Below, piece after piece: positions 32,313 to 40,660 of a stretch of 45,404 bases of DNA. The DNA is from an uncultured Clostridia bacterium (lineage in GTDB: Bacteria > Bacillota > Clostridia > Christensenellales > Borkfalkiaceae), in NCBI GenBank assembly GCA_934271265.1, contig CAKQRE010000037.1, positions 1 to 45,404 on the forward strand. Direction: 5' to 3'. The notes below the pieces were generated by a model that worked only from the letters and a program-made list of their open reading frames with translations, searched no databases and had not been told where the DNA came from. Both the position numbers and the translations under genes were made by a program. How positions within the stretch are numbered: position 1 is the stretch's first letter; each line of letters begins with the position of its first letter.

Positions 32313-32720
32313 TTACTTTTCTAAAAATTCTTTAAGTTTGGCTAAAATTTTATTTTTCCTTTTATGTATTGCCACCTGCGAAACACCATACATTTCCGAT
32401 GCTTTTCGCTCGGTTACGCCGTCGATAAATAAAATTTTAATAAGTTCCCGTTCGTCGGGCGAAAGCAGAAGAAAGGCTTTCCGAAGTTCTGCCACCGTCA
32501 TTTTATTTATGACCGCTGCCTCCACGTCCGTTTTTTCATCCGCAAAAACATCCTCGCCAAGCGTTTCGTCAGTATCCAACGCGTTATAGGAAACGTCGCC
32601 GTTTAATTTTGAACGTTCGTCTATGTACTTTTGCCGACGTTTATCTCGGTAATACTCCTTATACGTTTCTTTTGTCACTTCCATAAGCATTCCGTGTAAA
32701 GACAGAAAGAACTTGTCCAT
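32313..32720 (-). CDS. Conjugative-element-type sigma-70-like factor
   Basis: 135 aa. N-terminal segment EVTKETYKEYYRDKRRQKYIDE and SYNALDTDETLGEDVF, then a region-4-like helix-turn-helix (LRKAFLLLSPDERELIKILF, GVTERKASEMYGVSQVAIHKRKNKIL). This layout is that of the small sigma-like proteins encoded in Tn916/ICE-like elements and prophages of Firmicutes, thought to activate element genes. No recognisable integrase or relaxase is nearby, so the element is reduced. RBS is poor. Confidence 0.8.
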   Translation of the reverse strand: MDKFFLSLHGMLMEVTKETYKEYYRDKRRQKYIDERSKLNGDVSYNALDTDETLGEDVFADEKTDVEAAVINKMTVAELRKAFLLLSPDERELIKILFIDGVTERKASEMYGVSQVAIHKRKNKILAKLKEFLEK

Positions 32721-32735
32721 ATAAGACTTGTCCGC

Positions 32736-32821
32736 TTATTCGAGTTGCTTTAGTTCGCTATAAGTTATCTCCTTGTAGTTTCCGTTTTCTAAAATAAATA
32801 CTTTTTAGGTGCGTATTTCAC
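32736..32821 (-). pseudogene. Frameshifted ~29-codon ORF upstream of the sigma gene
   Basis: GTG with AGGAGG upstream gives KYAPKKYLF then a stop; one base shift continues as ILENGNYKEITYSELKQLE to TAA at 32736. The combined peptide looks like the N-terminal piece that commonly precedes the sigma-like protein in such elements. One indel has broken it. Confidence 0.4.
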
Positions 32822-32838
32822 CGTTTTATCCTCCTTGA

Positions 32839-32870
32839 TTTGAAATTTGATTTTGAGTTCAAATTTCAAA
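32839..32870. repeat. Perfect 12-bp inverted repeat
   Basis: TTTGAAATTTGA (32839-32850) and its exact inverse (32859-32870) with an 8-nt loop. It lies just upstream of the ribosome site of the frameshifted ORF, so it may be an operator or a leader hairpin. No gene is seen from here to 33123; a 7-bp hairpin TCGCTTA/TAAGCGA lies at 33080-33096. Confidence 0.6.
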
Positions 32871-33123
32871 CCGGGAGGAGCTCTTATACGATTACTTCTT
32901 TTATTTGATAAAAATCGACAAACAAAAATGCGCCTATCAAGCAAACTTTTCCTTTGCCAAATAGACGCATTGTTATCGTTTTTATTGTATTGTTTATCAT
33001 ATAGTGAGAGATTTTTATTTCTATGGTCTGTTTTACTTGTTTGCCGATTTACCCCGATAAAATGATTACTTCATGATCATCGCTTAAGATAAGCGACGGC
33101 GCGCAGAAACAATTCCAACGCAT

Positions 33124-33159
33124 AAAAAAATCCCTCCTTCCAAAAACTCGGAAAGAGGG
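33124..33159 (-). terminator. Terminator of the uronate/glycan operon
   Basis: Minus strand CCCTCTTTCC (33159-33150) pairs with GGAAGGAGGG (33141-33132), nine of ten positions, and is followed by a T7 run (33130-33124). It lies about 90 bp after the kdgK stop. Confidence 0.8.
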
Positions 33160-33248
33160 GCAATGCTTTCAGCAAGCCAAGACAGCCCCGCACTTACCTC
33201 GTTTTTTTTATTACGGGACTGATTTCATTTGTTTTAAGTTTTTTAATC

Positions 33249-34268
33249 TTACCTTTGCACTCTGCCGGAAGCGTTGCCGTTTGCAAGGGCTTCCACTTCG
33301 GAAACAAAAACCATGTTGTAATCGCCCTCGATAGAATGTTTTAAGCAACTTGCCGCGACAACGAATTCGATTGCGCGCTGAGAATCATAGTTATTTAGCA
33401 ACGAATATATAAGACCGCCGCCGAAGCTATCGCCGCCGCCGACGCGGTCAACGATATGCATCGCATACTTCTTTGAGAAATGCGCTTCGCCGTTCGTATA
33501 AAGCATGCCCGACCAGTTGTTGTCGTTTGCGGAAAGGCTTTCGCGAAGAGTGATCGCCACGCCTTTGAAATTGAATTTTTCGGTGAGTTTTTTCGCAACG
33601 GATATGTAACCGTTTCTGTCGAGTTTGCCCGTATTGATATCCGTATTATCCGCTTCGATCCCGAAAACGTCTTTCGCATCCTCTTCGTTTGCAATACAAT
33701 AATCGACATATAGGCAGACTTTCGACATGATTTCGTTTGCTTTTTCCTTGCTCCAAAGTTTTTTACGGAAGTTCAGATCGCACGAAACGGTTATGCCTTT
33801 TTCCTTGGCTTTTTTGCACGCTTCGAGAGTGATCGCGGCGCACTCGTCGGATAAAGCCGGCGTTATCCCCGTGAAATGGAACCACGTAACGCCTTCGAAA
33901 ATTTTATCCCAGTCAAAGTCTCCTGCGCTCGCCGTGGCGATCGATGAACCCGCTCTGTCGTAAATCACCTTGCTCGGGCGTTGGCTCGCACCCTTTTCGC
34001 AATAGTAAATGCCTACGCGCGCGCCGCCGCGGACGATTTTGCTCGTATCCACGCCGAACTTTCTTAAACTGTTGACAGCCGCCTGCCCGATCTCGTGCGC
34101 AGGAAGTTTCGAAACGAACGCGCAGTCCACGCCGTAATTGGCAAGGCTCACCGCAACGTTCGCTTCCGCGCCGCCGAACGTCGCTTCGTACTTCTCGCTC
34201 TGAACGAATCTCAGATAGTTTTCGGGCGCAAGCCTGAGCATTAGCTCGCCGAACGTTACAGCTTTCAT
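33249..34268 (-). CDS. kdgK: 2-dehydro-3-deoxygluconokinase (PfkB family)
   Basis: 339 aa from the ATG with AGAGGTGAG upstream. PfkB sugar kinase: N-terminal FGELMLRLAPENYLRF and FGGAEANVAVSLANYG (~27-42), C-terminal DRVGGGDSFGGGLIYSLL with the catalytic Asp. It phosphorylates KDG to KDPG, which Eda cleaves to pyruvate and glyceraldehyde 3-phosphate. It overlaps the eda stop (ATGA) and is the last gene before the terminator. Confidence 0.92.
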   Translation of the reverse strand: MKAVTFGELMLRLAPENYLRFVQSEKYEATFGGAEANVAVSLANYGVDCAFVSKLPAHEIGQAAVNSLRKFGVDTSKIVRGGARVGIYYCEKGASQRPSKVIYDRAGSSIATASAGDFDWDKIFEGVTWFHFTGITPALSDECAAITLEACKKAKEKGITVSCDLNFRKKLWSKEKANEIMSKVCLYVDYCIANEEDAKDVFGIEADNTDINTGKLDRNGYISVAKKLTEKFNFKGVAITLRESLSANDNNWSGMLYTNGEAHFSKKYAMHIVDRVGGGDSFGGGLIYSLLNNYDSQRAIEFVVAASCLKHSIEGDYNMVFVSEVEALANGNASGRVQR

Positions 34269-34850
34269 AAACTCACCTCTTTGATTATTTCGCACGCTTT
34301 TTTGCAGGTTTCGGTGATATCGCCTTTCATCATAAACGATCCGCCGACCGCAAGAATCTTGTCAAACTCTAAAAACTCTTTCAGGTTGGTCAGATCCACG
34401 CCGCCCGTCGGAATGAACTTTACCTGCGGGAACGGACCGGACAAAGCTTTAAGCGCTTTCAGCCCGCCGTAAACGTTCGCGGGGAAAAACTTGACCGTCG
34501 TTATTCCGAGATCCAGAGCCTGCATGATCTCGGTAGGCGTTACGCAACCGGGATAATACGGAATGCCCTGTTTACAAACATATAGCGCGACTTTTTCGGA
34601 AAAAACCGGGGCTTACTATAAACTTCGCTCCGGCATTTACGGCGCGGATTGCCTGTTCTTCGTTTATAACCGTTCCCGCCCCGATGTTCATTTCGGGAAA
34701 CAGTTTTGTTCCGAGTTTTATCGCCTCTTCCGCGCAAGCGGTTCTGAATGTAATCTCCGCGCAGTTTACCCCGCCCGATCTCAACGCGGCGAGCGTTTTT
34801 TCCGTTTCGTTTACGTCTTTAATCACCACTACGGGTATTACTCTATCCAT
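34265..34850 (-). pseudogene. eda: KDPG/KHG aldolase gene with a 1-nt frameshift
   Basis: The first frame reads VIPVVVIKDVNE..GGVNCAEITFRT..IGAGTVINEEQA..AKFIVSPGF and then goes out of phase. The second frame resumes and continues to GITTVKFFPANVYGG (Schiff-base Lys), KFIPTGGVDLTN and VGGSFM. Removing one base from the run of six A (plus strand 34600-34605) restores a full-length class I aldolase of about 194 aa with all expected motifs. It overlaps uxaC by 8 bp and kdgK by ATGA, so coupling would be lost by the shift. Recent mutation or a sequencing error in the homopolymer are both possible. Confidence 0.88.
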
Positions 34851-36042
34851 TCAAAGCCTCTTTTATGTTGTAATATGCTATATTCTTTGCAAGTTTTTCG
34901 GCTGCCGCCTCGTCATACTCGCCTCCGTCTATCTTTTCGCCGATAAACGACGAAAGAATACGCCTGTAATAATCGAAACGAACGTAGGACGAAAACGAGC
35001 GGCTGTCGGTAAGCATTCCGAACTGCGTGCCTAAAACCGAATATTCCGCAACCGTTTCTATTTGACGTTTTATACCGCCGAGCGTATCGTTAAACCACCA
35101 AGCCGCTCCCACTTTAACCGTCGGAAACGCGCCCGTGAGCGTTGCAACGGCGCGAAGGTCGTAATCGTTCAAAGGATAAACGATAATCGTCGGCAGTCCG
35201 CCGAGTTTAACGTTTTCTTTATCCAATACTTTAACCAGCGCGTCGACGTCGATAGATCCCCGCATAATGTCGAATCCGCTGTCCTTTCCGCAAGTTTTGA
35301 ACGCCGCGGAATTGACGTTACGGAACGTGCCGAAGTGCAGTTGCAGAATCATTTTGCGCTTGAAGCAATTTTCGATAAGCCACAACAGATTTTCGTCGTT
35401 TTCGCTTACAAAACCAAAACCGTAATCGGCGATTTTACAATCCTGACTCACAAAATAATCAAGCCGCTTTTCGAGTTCCTGCTTGGAAACTCCTTCGTTG
35501 AAACGCGCGTCCGCGCGGAACGTCGGGCGAACTTTTACGCCGTCGATATCGCCGTGATTTTCGAGCGGCGAAAACGGATCGTCGGTCGTGGCGATGTATT
35601 CCACCTTGAATTTTTTAAGCAGTTTGCGAACGCTCAAGGTTTTCAACTTTTCGTTCGCTTCGTTCCATATTTCTTCCGCAGTGCCCCGATTAAGTGGCCT
35701 AGTTATACCGAAAATCTGCTTTAATTCCATATGCGCCCAGGCGTAAACGGGGTTGCCGCAAAGACTCGGCAAAATTTCGGCAAACTTGTTGAACTTGTCG
35801 ATAAACGACCTATTGCCCGTTATATAGTCCTCGGAAACTCCGCAAAGCCGCATCGCGCGCCACTTGTAATGGTCGCCCGAAAGCCACAGTTCGCCTATAT
35901 CCGAAAATGTTTTATCTTCCTTAATCGCCTTGTCGTCAATGTGACAATGATAGTCGATTATGGGTAAATCTTTAATTGCGGAATATATCTTTTTCGCGCT
36001 TTCGCCTTGCAGAAGATAATCTTCGCCGAAAAATTCTTTCAT
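34843..36042 (-). CDS. uxaC: Uronate (glucuronate/galacturonate) isomerase
   Basis: 399 aa amidohydrolase-fold isomerase: IIDYHCHIDDKAI (metal ligands), DHYKWRAMRLCGV (~57-69), ATTDDP (~150), ILQLHFGTFRN (~232), GGLPTIIVYPLND (~279), VGAAWWFND and MLTDSRSF. It converts glucuronate to fructuronate or galacturonate to tagaturonate. Common UxaC proteins have about 465-475 residues; here the region between VRPTFRADARF and the MILQLHFG strand is shortened, so it is a compact variant with the catalytic motifs retained. GGAG precedes the ATG. Confidence 0.9.
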   Translation of the reverse strand: MKEFFGEDYLLQGESAKKIYSAIKDLPIIDYHCHIDDKAIKEDKTFSDIGELWLSGDHYKWRAMRLCGVSEDYITGNRSFIDKFNKFAEILPSLCGNPVYAWAHMELKQIFGITRPLNRGTAEEIWNEANEKLKTLSVRKLLKKFKVEYIATTDDPFSPLENHGDIDGVKVRPTFRADARFNEGVSKQELEKRLDYFVSQDCKIADYGFGFVSENDENLLWLIENCFKRKMILQLHFGTFRNVNSAAFKTCGKDSGFDIMRGSIDVDALVKVLDKENVKLGGLPTIIVYPLNDYDLRAVATLTGAFPTVKVGAAWWFNDTLGGIKRQIETVAEYSVLGTQFGMLTDSRSFSSYVRFDYYRRILSSFIGEKIDGGEYDEAAAEKLAKNIAYYNIKEALNG

Positions 36043-36054
36043 TTACTTTCTCCG

Positions 36055-36651
36055 TTACCGATTATTCAAAACGTTCAGTATACTCTTTACTACCATATTC
36101 GCAAGAATTTCTATTCCTTCTTCCTTGAAATGCGTACCGTCGTTGCTTCGTCCATTCGAATCGATTGTTTGGCTGACAGAATAGAGATCATCAATCGAGA
36201 AACCGAACTCTTCCGAGAGTTCGTCGATAGCGGCATTGCGTTCGGATACCCTTTTGTCCCACGCCTGATCGGGAATCATATTACCCTTTTCAAAAACGAA
36301 CGTGGTACTTGCCAAAATAACTTTACAATCGTTCGGAAACGCCTTAAGTATCTTTTTAAGTCGGGATTTATAGGCACTTTTGCCCATGTGAAAGCCATGC
36401 AAACCGTTATTGAAATGTATGACGGAGTACTTTGAATCTCTGATAAACGCCTTTATAAGAGTTTGGTAAAGAGGCGAATCTGCCGCATAAGACGACGAAA
36501 AATAGTCAACGTAACACTTACCACGAAGCAGCTCTCTTACGCGATCCTGGTACTGCCTCGTTATGCTGTCGCCTATAAGAAGCACGCGAGGCAAATCGTC
36601 GCTTAAGGCTTCGTCGCACCAACTTTGTACCCATTCAAATCTTTCTTTCAT
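36055..36651 (-). CDS. SGNH/GDSL hydrolase, putative carbohydrate esterase
   Basis: 198 aa, no signal peptide. Block I VLLIGDSITRQ with Ser nucleophile (~28), a central NNGLHGF block (~81) and block V NDGTHFKEEG with Asp and His (~170-173). Cytoplasmic members of this family in glycan operons usually remove acetyl groups. The start overlaps the preceding gene's stop (ATGA). Confidence 0.8.
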   Translation of the reverse strand: MKERFEWVQSWCDEALSDDLPRVLLIGDSITRQYQDRVRELLRGKCYVDYFSSSYAADSPLYQTLIKAFIRDSKYSVIHFNNGLHGFHMGKSAYKSRLKKILKAFPNDCKVILASTTFVFEKGNMIPDQAWDKRVSERNAAIDELSEEFGFSIDDLYSVSQTIDSNGRSNDGTHFKEEGIEILANMVVKSILNVLNNR

Positions 36652-37322
36652 TTTTCTATGAATTTTATAATAGGTTCGACATTCTCAAGCGAATGAGGGT
36701 GATGATCGCAATCGGGTTTGGTAATGACCGTTATCGGTAAACCGTTCTCCGCATAATAGTCAGCCAGGATTTTGCCGTTTTCGTTATACGGCACGGTTGA
36801 ATCTTTAAGTCCTGCAACCAAAAGAATTTTGTGTCCGCTTCGGGAAAATTCGGGTAATCTGTCAATCGGACTGAAATTGTACATCCGGAACGTGTTTTCG
36901 TCCAAAAGATACTCGCTTAATAACTGAAGATGCTCTGCACTATCTTCCGGCGGCCACGATTTAAGGTTGAGAACGGGCGCGTCGAGATAGATTTTATCCA
37001 CATATTCGGGGTAATAAAGCGCGTAGTTAAAAGCATAAAGACCGCCTCTTGAAAACCCGAAAAGACAAGGTCTTGCGGTAAAGCCGAATTTTTCGGTTAA
37101 ATGCAAATGGAATTTATGCATAAGCCGTACTGCGCGATCGCTGCCGTACATATTGCTTATCTGATAATACACGCGGGCATAGCCCCTATCGAAAAGAGTT
37201 TGCTCCGCTTTGTCGAAAGCATAGAAAAACTCGGTTTTCCAAAGCCATTTACCGTTAAAATTATCAGGCACAAGAACTGTCGCGTTGTACCCGTTGAATG
37301 TAAATTCGTGTTTTTTCATCAT
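36648..37322 (-). CDS. Alpha/beta hydrolase (intracellular esterase-like)
   Basis: 224 aa. Nucleophile elbow GFSRGG (Ser ~96), VAGLKDSTVPY with the acid (~170) and a C-terminal DCDHHPHSLE with the His (~210). It resembles small peptidase/esterase-type alpha/beta hydrolases found in plant-polysaccharide loci. Tandem ATGs at 37322 and 37319; no clear SD. Likely de-esterifies imported oligosaccharides; substrate unknown. Confidence 0.75.
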   Translation of the reverse strand: MMKKHEFTFNGYNATVLVPDNFNGKWLWKTEFFYAFDKAEQTLFDRGYARVYYQISNMYGSDRAVRLMHKFHLHLTEKFGFTARPCLFGFSRGGLYAFNYALYYPEYVDKIYLDAPVLNLKSWPPEDSAEHLQLLSEYLLDENTFRMYNFSPIDRLPEFSRSGHKILLVAGLKDSTVPYNENGKILADYYAENGLPITVITKPDCDHHPHSLENVEPIIKFIEK

Positions 37323-37334
37323 TTTAATAAATTT

Positions 37335-37589
37335 TTACACTCCGCTGTATGCCGAGAAACCGCCGTCCACGGGAATGACCGTTCCCGTTACGAAACCGCT
37401 CGCTTTATCGCTTGATAACCACAATAAACAACCTATAAGGTCGCTTATCTCGCCGAACTTTTTCATCGGGGTCGCCGCTAAGATCTGCCCGTTCTTGCCG
37501 TCGGCTATAACAATTTCATCGCCGTGTCCCATTTCACAAAGCGTTTTAATAAGTCCCGGCGATACGATTTTTGAAATTCCTTTTAACAC
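37335..37589 (-). pseudogene. FucU/RbsD N-terminus fused to SDR C-terminus (deletion chimera)
   Basis: 84 codons from GTG with AGAGG upstream. The first ~31 residues (LKGISKIVSPGLIKTLCEMG, then HGDEIVIADG) are the start of an L-fucose mutarotase of the FucU/RbsD family. From about residue 34 on (ATPMKKFGEISDLIGCLLWL, then SGFVTGTVIPVDGGFSAYSG) it is the last part of a short-chain dehydrogenase of the type seen in fructuronate/gluconate reductases. Neither half is functional alone. A deletion of roughly 1 kb between two neighbouring genes explains it; misassembly is the alternative. Confidence 0.8.
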
Positions 37590-37626
37590 GATTTAACCTC
37601 TCCAATCATTCTGCCTTTATACGGTT

Positions 37627-38718
37627 TTAGCGGTTTGATAAACATTCAATATAAAACGCCCAATCCTCGCGGCTGAAAAAATGTACGCCGTCGCGGACGA
37701 AAAACGCTATCTCTCCTCCGACGTTCTTTTCGCCGACTTTGAGCGGCTTTTTTGCGGGGTTCAGCCCGATTAAGCCGAGTTCTTTATATGCCTCGCTCGC
37801 CGCTTCGGCGCATAAATATTGCGCGTCGGTATCAGCCCAGTCGTCCTCGCTTGCCGCTACGATAAAAACCTTTCTCGGAACGACGGACGCCATCAAATAA
37901 TGCTGATCGAATGGCATTTCGTACTCTTTTTCTGCGTATTTTTTGAAATTCGGAGTAAACCAGAACGGAAAAACGTCCGTGATCACCTTGATTGTTTCGC
38001 CGTGCTTATCACGGGAAATCGCCGCGCCGCAGCACCCCGAGCAGTTTACCATACAGCCTGTAAAAATATCGTACTTCGCCGCCGCCAAAAGCGCGGTTTT
38101 CCCGAGCCTCGAATGTCCCGCAACATACAATTTCTCTTTAACCGCCAACCCCTCGTTTATAAGGTATTCGCCGACGATTTTCGCGGCGTACGCCCAAAGC
38201 GACAGTTTTCCGGGAGCGTAGCTATCCGAGCGATCGCAAAAAAGCGGCGCTATTCCGCTCGAAAAATCGCCGTCGTCTGTAGAAATTTCCTTATAATAAA
38301 GGTGTGCGACGGCAATTCCGCCGTCCATAAGTTCTTCCACCGGGCAATACTTTGTCGGAAGATATTTCATAAAATCGAGATGCACGACGAAATTATACGA
38401 TTTTATTTTAGTCGGGACAAACACATCAGCAACAAAAGCCGCGTTTTTTCCGTTTTTTTCAAGCAAAAACTCCAAAGCCGTGTGTTTTGCCTTGTTGCAG
38501 AAAAAATACCCGTAATCGCTGTCGAATTTCTCGTCCGTAACGTCCTTTACGCTTATTTTTAATCCGCTTTCGTCGATTTCTCCGTATTCTTCTCTTACTA
38601 TTTCTTTAAGAGTTTTTTCACGGGAAAACTTCCCGTTTTCTCTTAAATAATCCGGGAAACTAAACCCTTTCGGATACCTGCCGTCCGTTAAAACGGAATT
38701 AAATTCTAAATTTTTCAT
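37627..38718 (-). CDS. CE15-like glucuronoyl esterase
   Basis: 363 aa, no signal peptide. CE15 hallmarks: LYVAGHSRLGKTALLAAA with nucleophile Ser203, VNCSGCCGAAISRDKHGE (~225-245), and a C-terminal DGVHFFSREDW carrying the likely catalytic His. CE15 enzymes cleave esters between glucuronic acid and alcohols such as lignin or xylan-linked groups. A cytoplasmic one is unusual and would act on imported fragments, releasing glucuronate for the uxaC branch. Its ATG follows the GH20 stop by 1 nt. Confidence 0.7.
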   Translation of the reverse strand: MKNLEFNSVLTDGRYPKGFSFPDYLRENGKFSREKTLKEIVREEYGEIDESGLKISVKDVTDEKFDSDYGYFFCNKAKHTALEFLLEKNGKNAAFVADVFVPTKIKSYNFVVHLDFMKYLPTKYCPVEELMDGGIAVAHLYYKEISTDDGDFSSGIAPLFCDRSDSYAPGKLSLWAYAAKIVGEYLINEGLAVKEKLYVAGHSRLGKTALLAAAKYDIFTGCMVNCSGCCGAAISRDKHGETIKVITDVFPFWFTPNFKKYAEKEYEMPFDQHYLMASVVPRKVFIVAASEDDWADTDAQYLCAEAASEAYKELGLIGLNPAKKPLKVGEKNVGGEIAFFVRDGVHFFSREDWAFYIECLSNR

Positions 38719-38719
38719 A

Positions 38720-40651
38720 TTAAACTATTTTACCGAAATACAACTTTACTCCGTTCGGCTTCTTCGCAAGCGAAACGTCATCTAAATGAACAATCCCACT
38801 GCTTTCGCCGAGTTCTGCAAAAGTAGTATCGCACTTTGTGATGTTTTGTTTGTTTATAACTTTTCCGCCCGTCTTCTGAACGCCGCAAACGGAATACTTC
38901 ACGCCACCGAAAAGCAGCCTTACGCTGGAAACGAAAATCGAATCTTCGCCGAAACTCTCTAATACAACGTATTCGACGGGTTTGTTTTTCATAGCGAAAC
39001 GAAGTGTTGCAACACCGCCCAGGTCAAACGTGACCGCTTCGGGTTTAACGCTTCCGAAATACAATTCGCTTTCGGCGTTTTCGCCCGCATATTTAACGAT
39101 AATCTTCATTTTCGGCGAACCGAATCCGTCGGGCGTTACCGTATCGAGATACAAAACGCCGCACCCCTTGTTTTGCTCTACGGATTGTTTTATTTTTAAC
39201 ACAAGCGTTTTTCGGCGTGTCTTTTCCGCTTCCATAAGTCCGCCCGAACTCACAATTCCGTCGCGGTACTTTTTCCACAGATAATCGACGTTTTCATTGA
39301 TTTCTTCAAAGCTCTTTTCCGCTTCGCCAAGTTCGGCAAAAATCCCTGAAAAATCGGCGACGCCGTTTCCGAAGTTTTCCTTTTCGTACTCGTCGAAAAC
39401 TTTATAACCCAAAGAATTTATTTTATAAGTAAGGTACTTTTCGAACGAAAAATCATAAATATCGAGTAAAATATCGCGTTTTTCGCCGCTAATGCGATTT
39501 TCGTCCGCGAGAACGCCCCGCAATTTATCCGTAAAATCTTTCAGGACGTTTCTGTAAAGTTGTTTTATGAAATTGTCGTCCTCGGCTTTAACGCCTATAT
39601 TCGTACCGATAAGGCAGGACGTTAATACCTGATTTTCAAGCAATAGTTTTGCAATTTTCCTATCGCCGATTACCCCCTCATACACCTTAACTTTATCATC
39701 GGGATTTTTAATTTGTCCGTTCCAAAGTTTCCCGCAAAGGGCTATAAGGGGATAAATTCCGTTATAAAAACTCGCCGCGCGTTCCCAAATCGTCAATAAC
39801 GAACCTATAGGCTTATGTTTCAACGCGTAATCGGTTAAAGTGTCAACATTGTAAGTGGAAGAAGCATTGCTTCCGTATGCGCAAAAAATATAATTGAAAC
39901 CTAAACGATCGTAAATCGAAAGCCAATCTTTTCTGACGCGGTTCGTCCAATGTCCTTTTGTTTCCGATCCGATAAAGCCGTAATTCCAATGGCATAAAAT
40001 GATATCACGCGGCAAGGCGTCAACGATGTCGTAATACTCGAAAAAGTCATCCCACATAAGCATGGTTTTCCCCATGCTTTTCACGAGTTCGTAGTTATGC
40101 ATAACCTGCGAGAAGAAGATATCCTTTTTCGTCTCGCCCGCTTTAAGGCGCGCCTTGCATCTCGGACATTCGGCAAACTCGAACACTTCGTCAAGCCCCA
40201 TGTGAACGTATTTTCCATGGAAGACGGAACAAATCTCCGTAATATATGCGTCAAAAAACTTATTGAACCCGGGGTTACTTGTGCAGCCGACCGAACCGCG
40301 TTTAAACCGTTCGGGAGACCAGCCTCTGCCTTCAATTCTCTCGTCTTTAAATTCGGAAAGGCTCGCGGCTTCTTTGTATTGCAATAGTTTTTCGATATGA
40401 TAAAAGTTCTCAAACGCGGGAATTGCGAGCATCCCTTTTCCCTCTATATAATCCGCAATCTCCTTAATTTCGGGCATCGAATAAGTGTCGTCCTCGTCGA
40501 AAAAAGGCGTGACTTTTGTCCTTATCGAACACTCTAAATACAGAATAATCGTGTTATAGCCCCACTTTTCGGCGTTATCCACGAAACTTTTTACAAACTC
40601 GATTTTCTCTTTTTGTCTTCCGAGATCTATTTGTACGGCAACGATTTTCAT
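38720..40651 (-). CDS. GH20-like glycosidase (beta-hexosaminidase superfamily)
   Basis: 643 aa, no signal peptide. A TIM-barrel N-terminal half begins NAEKWGYNTIILYLE and IPAFENFYH. The GH20 catalytic pair is in VHMGLDEVFEF (Asp154-Glu155), followed by CPRC and MLMWDDFFEYYD. A helical region and a C-terminal beta domain (~500-643) follow. Retaining GH20 enzymes use substrate-assisted catalysis on N-acetylhexosaminides, but distant members occur in plant-glycan loci and may act on other sugars. AAAGGA precedes the start. Confidence 0.7.
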   Translation of the reverse strand: MKIVAVQIDLGRQKEKIEFVKSFVDNAEKWGYNTIILYLECSIRTKVTPFFDEDDTYSMPEIKEIADYIEGKGMLAIPAFENFYHIEKLLQYKEAASLSEFKDERIEGRGWSPERFKRGSVGCTSNPGFNKFFDAYITEICSVFHGKYVHMGLDEVFEFAECPRCKARLKAGETKKDIFFSQVMHNYELVKSMGKTMLMWDDFFEYYDIVDALPRDIILCHWNYGFIGSETKGHWTNRVRKDWLSIYDRLGFNYIFCAYGSNASSTYNVDTLTDYALKHKPIGSLLTIWERAASFYNGIYPLIALCGKLWNGQIKNPDDKVKVYEGVIGDRKIAKLLLENQVLTSCLIGTNIGVKAEDDNFIKQLYRNVLKDFTDKLRGVLADENRISGEKRDILLDIYDFSFEKYLTYKINSLGYKVFDEYEKENFGNGVADFSGIFAELGEAEKSFEEINENVDYLWKKYRDGIVSSGGLMEAEKTRRKTLVLKIKQSVEQNKGCGVLYLDTVTPDGFGSPKMKIIVKYAGENAESELYFGSVKPEAVTFDLGGVATLRFAMKNKPVEYVVLESFGEDSIFVSSVRLLFGGVKYSVCGVQKTGGKVINKQNITKCDTTFAELGESSGIVHLDDVSLAKKPNGVKLYFGKIV

Positions 40652-40660
40652 TGTTTTCCT

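Noticed and set aside
34590..34612. Programmed -1 frameshift in eda
   Set aside because: T TTT TTC is a slippery heptamer in the right phase, but a -1 shift leads to the wrong frame; the intact aldolase needs a +1 change, so an indel in the homopolymer is the better explanation.
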